From Agarivorans albus (GTDB taxonomy: Bacteria; Pseudomonadota; Gammaproteobacteria; Enterobacterales; Celerinatantimonadaceae), in assembly GCF_019670105.1 (NCBI RefSeq), contig NZ_AP023032.1, positions 3,528,972-3,592,971 of the forward strand: a stretch of 64,000 nt of DNA, read 5' to 3'. Under the pieces are notes generated by a model. It searched no databases. It was not told the origin of the DNA and saw nothing but the letters and a program-made list of their open reading frames with translations. The position numbers and the translations under genes were made by a program. Positions 62,159 to 64,000 of the stretch are shown here, in pieces (the stretch's first letter is position 1; every line of letters begins with the position of its first letter).

Positions 62159-62872
62159 ATGAAATCTATATCGCATGCTTTATTCATCACTGCTTGTATT
62201 AGCTTCTCAAGCCATGCTGGCATTATTTACACTATTGAGGCTCCAGGCATCCAAACTTCACAAATTAGTGGGCCTAGCTATACAGAAAACTTCGACAACT
62301 TAACGTCATCCCAACTCAGTAATGGCTACCAAAATGCCTTTGGAGAGTACTCGGTAGATAAAGGCCAAGCCAAAGTGGCTGATTTTGGCGTTTATGGTGG
62401 AGCACATGGCGAGGGTAAATACTTATTTATTCCAAATAAAAGTGCCGTTCAGCTCATTTTTGACCAGCCTGTAGGCTACTTTGGTTTTTGGTGGAGTGCC
62501 GGAGACAATGGAAACCAACTTAGTATTACCACCCAGTCTGAGCAGTTGTCCTTTAAAACCAACCAAATTCTTGATGCTGCTGTGCTAGAACCTGGCCATT
62601 ACGGTAGCCCTACTAGCGTTAAAGGCAACAAACGTGAACCCTATGGTTACGTTAATCTATTCGCCGAAAGCAATGCTGACAAAATTACCGCTATCCGCTT
62701 TTTTGGTCGCAACTTCGAGACAGATAACCACACGGTAAGTATTCAACGCGAAGCACTAACCGGCCGCTCATTAGCACCTGTAACAGTGCCGGAGCCGAAG
62801 ACTTGGTGGTTAATTAGCTTAGGGCTTGTATTGCTTTTATTGAGCCAGCGACGCTCAAAGCGAACCGCTTAA
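62159..62872 (+). CDS. PEP-CTERM exported protein
   Basis: A 237-residue secreted protein: signal peptide (about residues 1-20, SSHAG), a beta-rich body (TENFDNLTSSQLSNGYQNAFGEYSVDKGQ; VQLIFDQPVGYFGFWWSAGDNGNQLS), and at the C-terminus VPEPKTWWLISLGLVLLLLSQRRSKR: a VPEP motif, one hydrophobic span and a basic tail, the PEP-CTERM sorting signal recognised by exosortase. No exosortase is encoded in the window. The body domain resembles those of other PEP-CTERM surface proteins; its function is unknown. Confidence 0.85.
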   Translation: MKSISHALFITACISFSSHAGIIYTIEAPGIQTSQISGPSYTENFDNLTSSQLSNGYQNAFGEYSVDKGQAKVADFGVYGGAHGEGKYLFIPNKSAVQLIFDQPVGYFGFWWSAGDNGNQLSITTQSEQLSFKTNQILDAAVLEPGHYGSPTSVKGNKREPYGYVNLFAESNADKITAIRFFGRNFETDNHTVSIQREALTGRSLAPVTVPEPKTWWLISLGLVLLLLSQRRSKRTA

Positions 62873-63095
62873 GCTTAGAAGATCATTGAACGCCTATTCC
62901 CCTCCCCAACTGGATAACCAATTATTAAGGTAATCTTGCGAGATTTAGTAAAAAAGCGCGGCAAAAACGAGACTTAAGCAGAAACACTTAGGTTAATAAC
63001 TTGTATTCTTTGAATCACAGCAACAAAATGGAAAACCAATTTAACAAATTAGTTAACCAGAAGTATTTATTGCTCATCATATAAAGGAATACTAA

Positions 63096-64000
63096 ATGAG
63101 AACTGCCTTTGTTTTAGCCGCTAGCTTGCTTGCTAGCGCTTGTTCAACTACCTCTGATCAACTCTCCATCGCCGATGCAGCGGAAACAACCGGCTCAATC
63201 GAGTTGATTAACCCACAAGCAAAACAATTTATTGCGGCAGACGCCAAGATTAGTATTCGTGGAAAGGGCTATCGCTGGACAGAAGGACCAGTATGGATTG
63301 AGCAACATGGCTTCTTGCTATTTTCCGACATCCCCAACAACACCATCGTAAAGTATCAACCTAATAAAGGTACCGAGCTTTATCTAGAAAACTCTGGTGC
63401 TACAGGCCTAGAAGAAGGAGACTACGGACAAGGCTCTAATGGTTTGTTATTAAACCCACAGGGACAGCTGGTGCTACTTCAACAAGGTGACCGCCGTGTA
63501 GCACTCATGGATGCCCCATTAAACGAACCTCAAAGTAAATTTGTTACGCTGGCTGGCGAGTACCAAGGCAAGCGCTTAAACAGTCCAAATGATGCGGTTT
63601 ACCACAACGATGGCAGCTTATACTTTACCGATCCTCCTTATGGACTAAATTCAGGCATGAATGACTCGCGTAAAGAATTAGACTTTCAAGGGATCTATCG
63701 TCTAAGCCAAGATGGCGAGCTTGAGTTACTAGACAACAGCGTCAACTTCCCAAATGGCATTGCCTTAACGCTTGACCAAAAAACCTTAATTGTGGCGGTG
63801 TCTGATGACAAACATCCACGCTGGTTAGCTTATGATGTAAACCCAGACGGCAGCATTAGCAACAAGCGGATATTTCACAACGCTAAAGCGTTACTTGGTG
63901 TAGCTGGAGAACAAGGTTTACCAGATGGAATGGCGGTTCATTCTAGCGGTAATATCTTTGCCACAGGGCCAGGTGGAGTGTGGTTGTTCTCCCCACAAGG
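63096..64000 (+). CDS. SMP-30/gluconolactonase family lipoprotein (3' end outside window)
   Basis: 301 codons are visible; the gene continues past the window. The N-terminus is a lipoprotein signal (LLASACST, Cys near residue 16). The six-bladed propeller of the SMP-30/gluconolactonase/LRE family is evident: RWTEGPVWIEQHGFLLFSDIPNN (metal-binding Glu), GQGSNGLLLNPQGQLVLLQQGDRRV, LNSPNDAVYHNDGSLYFTDPPYGL (metal-binding Asn in NSPND) and VNFPNGIALTLDQKTLIV. Likely an envelope lactonase hydrolysing sugar lactones. ATG 63096 follows AAAGGAA. Confidence 0.92.
   Translation, partial: MRTAFVLAASLLASACSTTSDQLSIADAAETTGSIELINPQAKQFIAADAKISIRGKGYRWTEGPVWIEQHGFLLFSDIPNNTIVKYQPNKGTELYLENSGATGLEEGDYGQGSNGLLLNPQGQLVLLQQGDRRVALMDAPLNEPQSKFVTLAGEYQGKRLNSPNDAVYHNDGSLYFTDPPYGLNSGMNDSRKELDFQGIYRLSQDGELELLDNSVNFPNGIALTLDQKTLIVAVSDDKHPRWLAYDVNPDGSISNKRIFHNAKALLGVAGEQGLPDGMAVHSSGNIFATGPGGVWLFSPQ

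Overview
The window looks like chromosomal DNA of a marine gammaproteobacterium of the Alteromonadales/Vibrionales type, most like Agarivorans or a relative. This is an inference from gene content: a Vibrio-type hut haem locus beside its own tonB-exbB-exbD, a DUF3581 protein, several chemoreceptors, a GH14 beta-amylase-like enzyme and integron cassettes. GC looks to be in the mid-40s percent by eye. No ribosomal RNA, CRISPR array or complete transposon is present. Three tRNAs (Trp, Thr, Phe) are present.

Left part (1-21 kb): mostly single metabolic and envelope genes. These are a class 3 lipase cut by the window start, a lipoprotein, exonuclease III, a BCCT transporter, a coupled pair (cNMP/CBS/DUF294 regulator and DnaQ-like exonuclease), a DcuA-like C4-dicarboxylate carrier, a GNAT protein, an 887-residue protein with two beta-amylase-like halves, two small membrane proteins, a gene-free stretch of about 1 kb, a D-cysteine desulfhydrase/ACC deaminase homologue, a periplasmic solute-binding protein, a DUF2157-like membrane protein and a chemoreceptor.

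Middle (20-44 kb): a LysR regulator is divergent from an RND efflux pair, with repeated motifs between them. YbjQ follows, then a short integron cassette array (about 26.8-28.5 kb) with three complete attC sites, one vestigial one and no integrase. Next is the hut locus: hutXZ one way and tonB-exbB-exbD-hutBCD the other, around a Fur box. An AraC regulator and a four-gene, translationally coupled envelope operon follow (outer-membrane barrel, alpha/beta-hydrolase lipoprotein, DUF4056-like lipoprotein, Omp85-type barrel). Then come ribA, an EamA transporter and a chemoreceptor with a C-terminal PilZ domain.

Right part (44-64 kb): a minus-strand, probably Fur-controlled operon (imelysin, di-haem oxidoreductase, second imelysin, DUF1513), a tiny helix-turn-helix gene with a structured leader, a RidA/FAD-oxidoreductase pair, and a mobile scar. 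The scar consists of a RAYT transposase remnant, perfect 23-bp inverted repeats, a decapitated toxin-like gene and a putative immunity gene. It is followed by tRNA-Trp, a six-TM chemoreceptor, TerB, tRNA-Thr, an LpxH-like phosphoesterase, YvcK, DUF3581, an Lrp regulator, an orphan terminator that may end a small RNA, tRNA-Phe, a second Omp85-type barrel, DUF4442, a PEP-CTERM protein and an SMP-30 lactonase cut by the window end.

Iron and haem acquisition is the clearest shared theme: two separate loci carry Fur-box-like operators. The least explained parts are the cassette array, the toxin/RAYT scar, the four-gene envelope operon and the duplicated GH14 protein.
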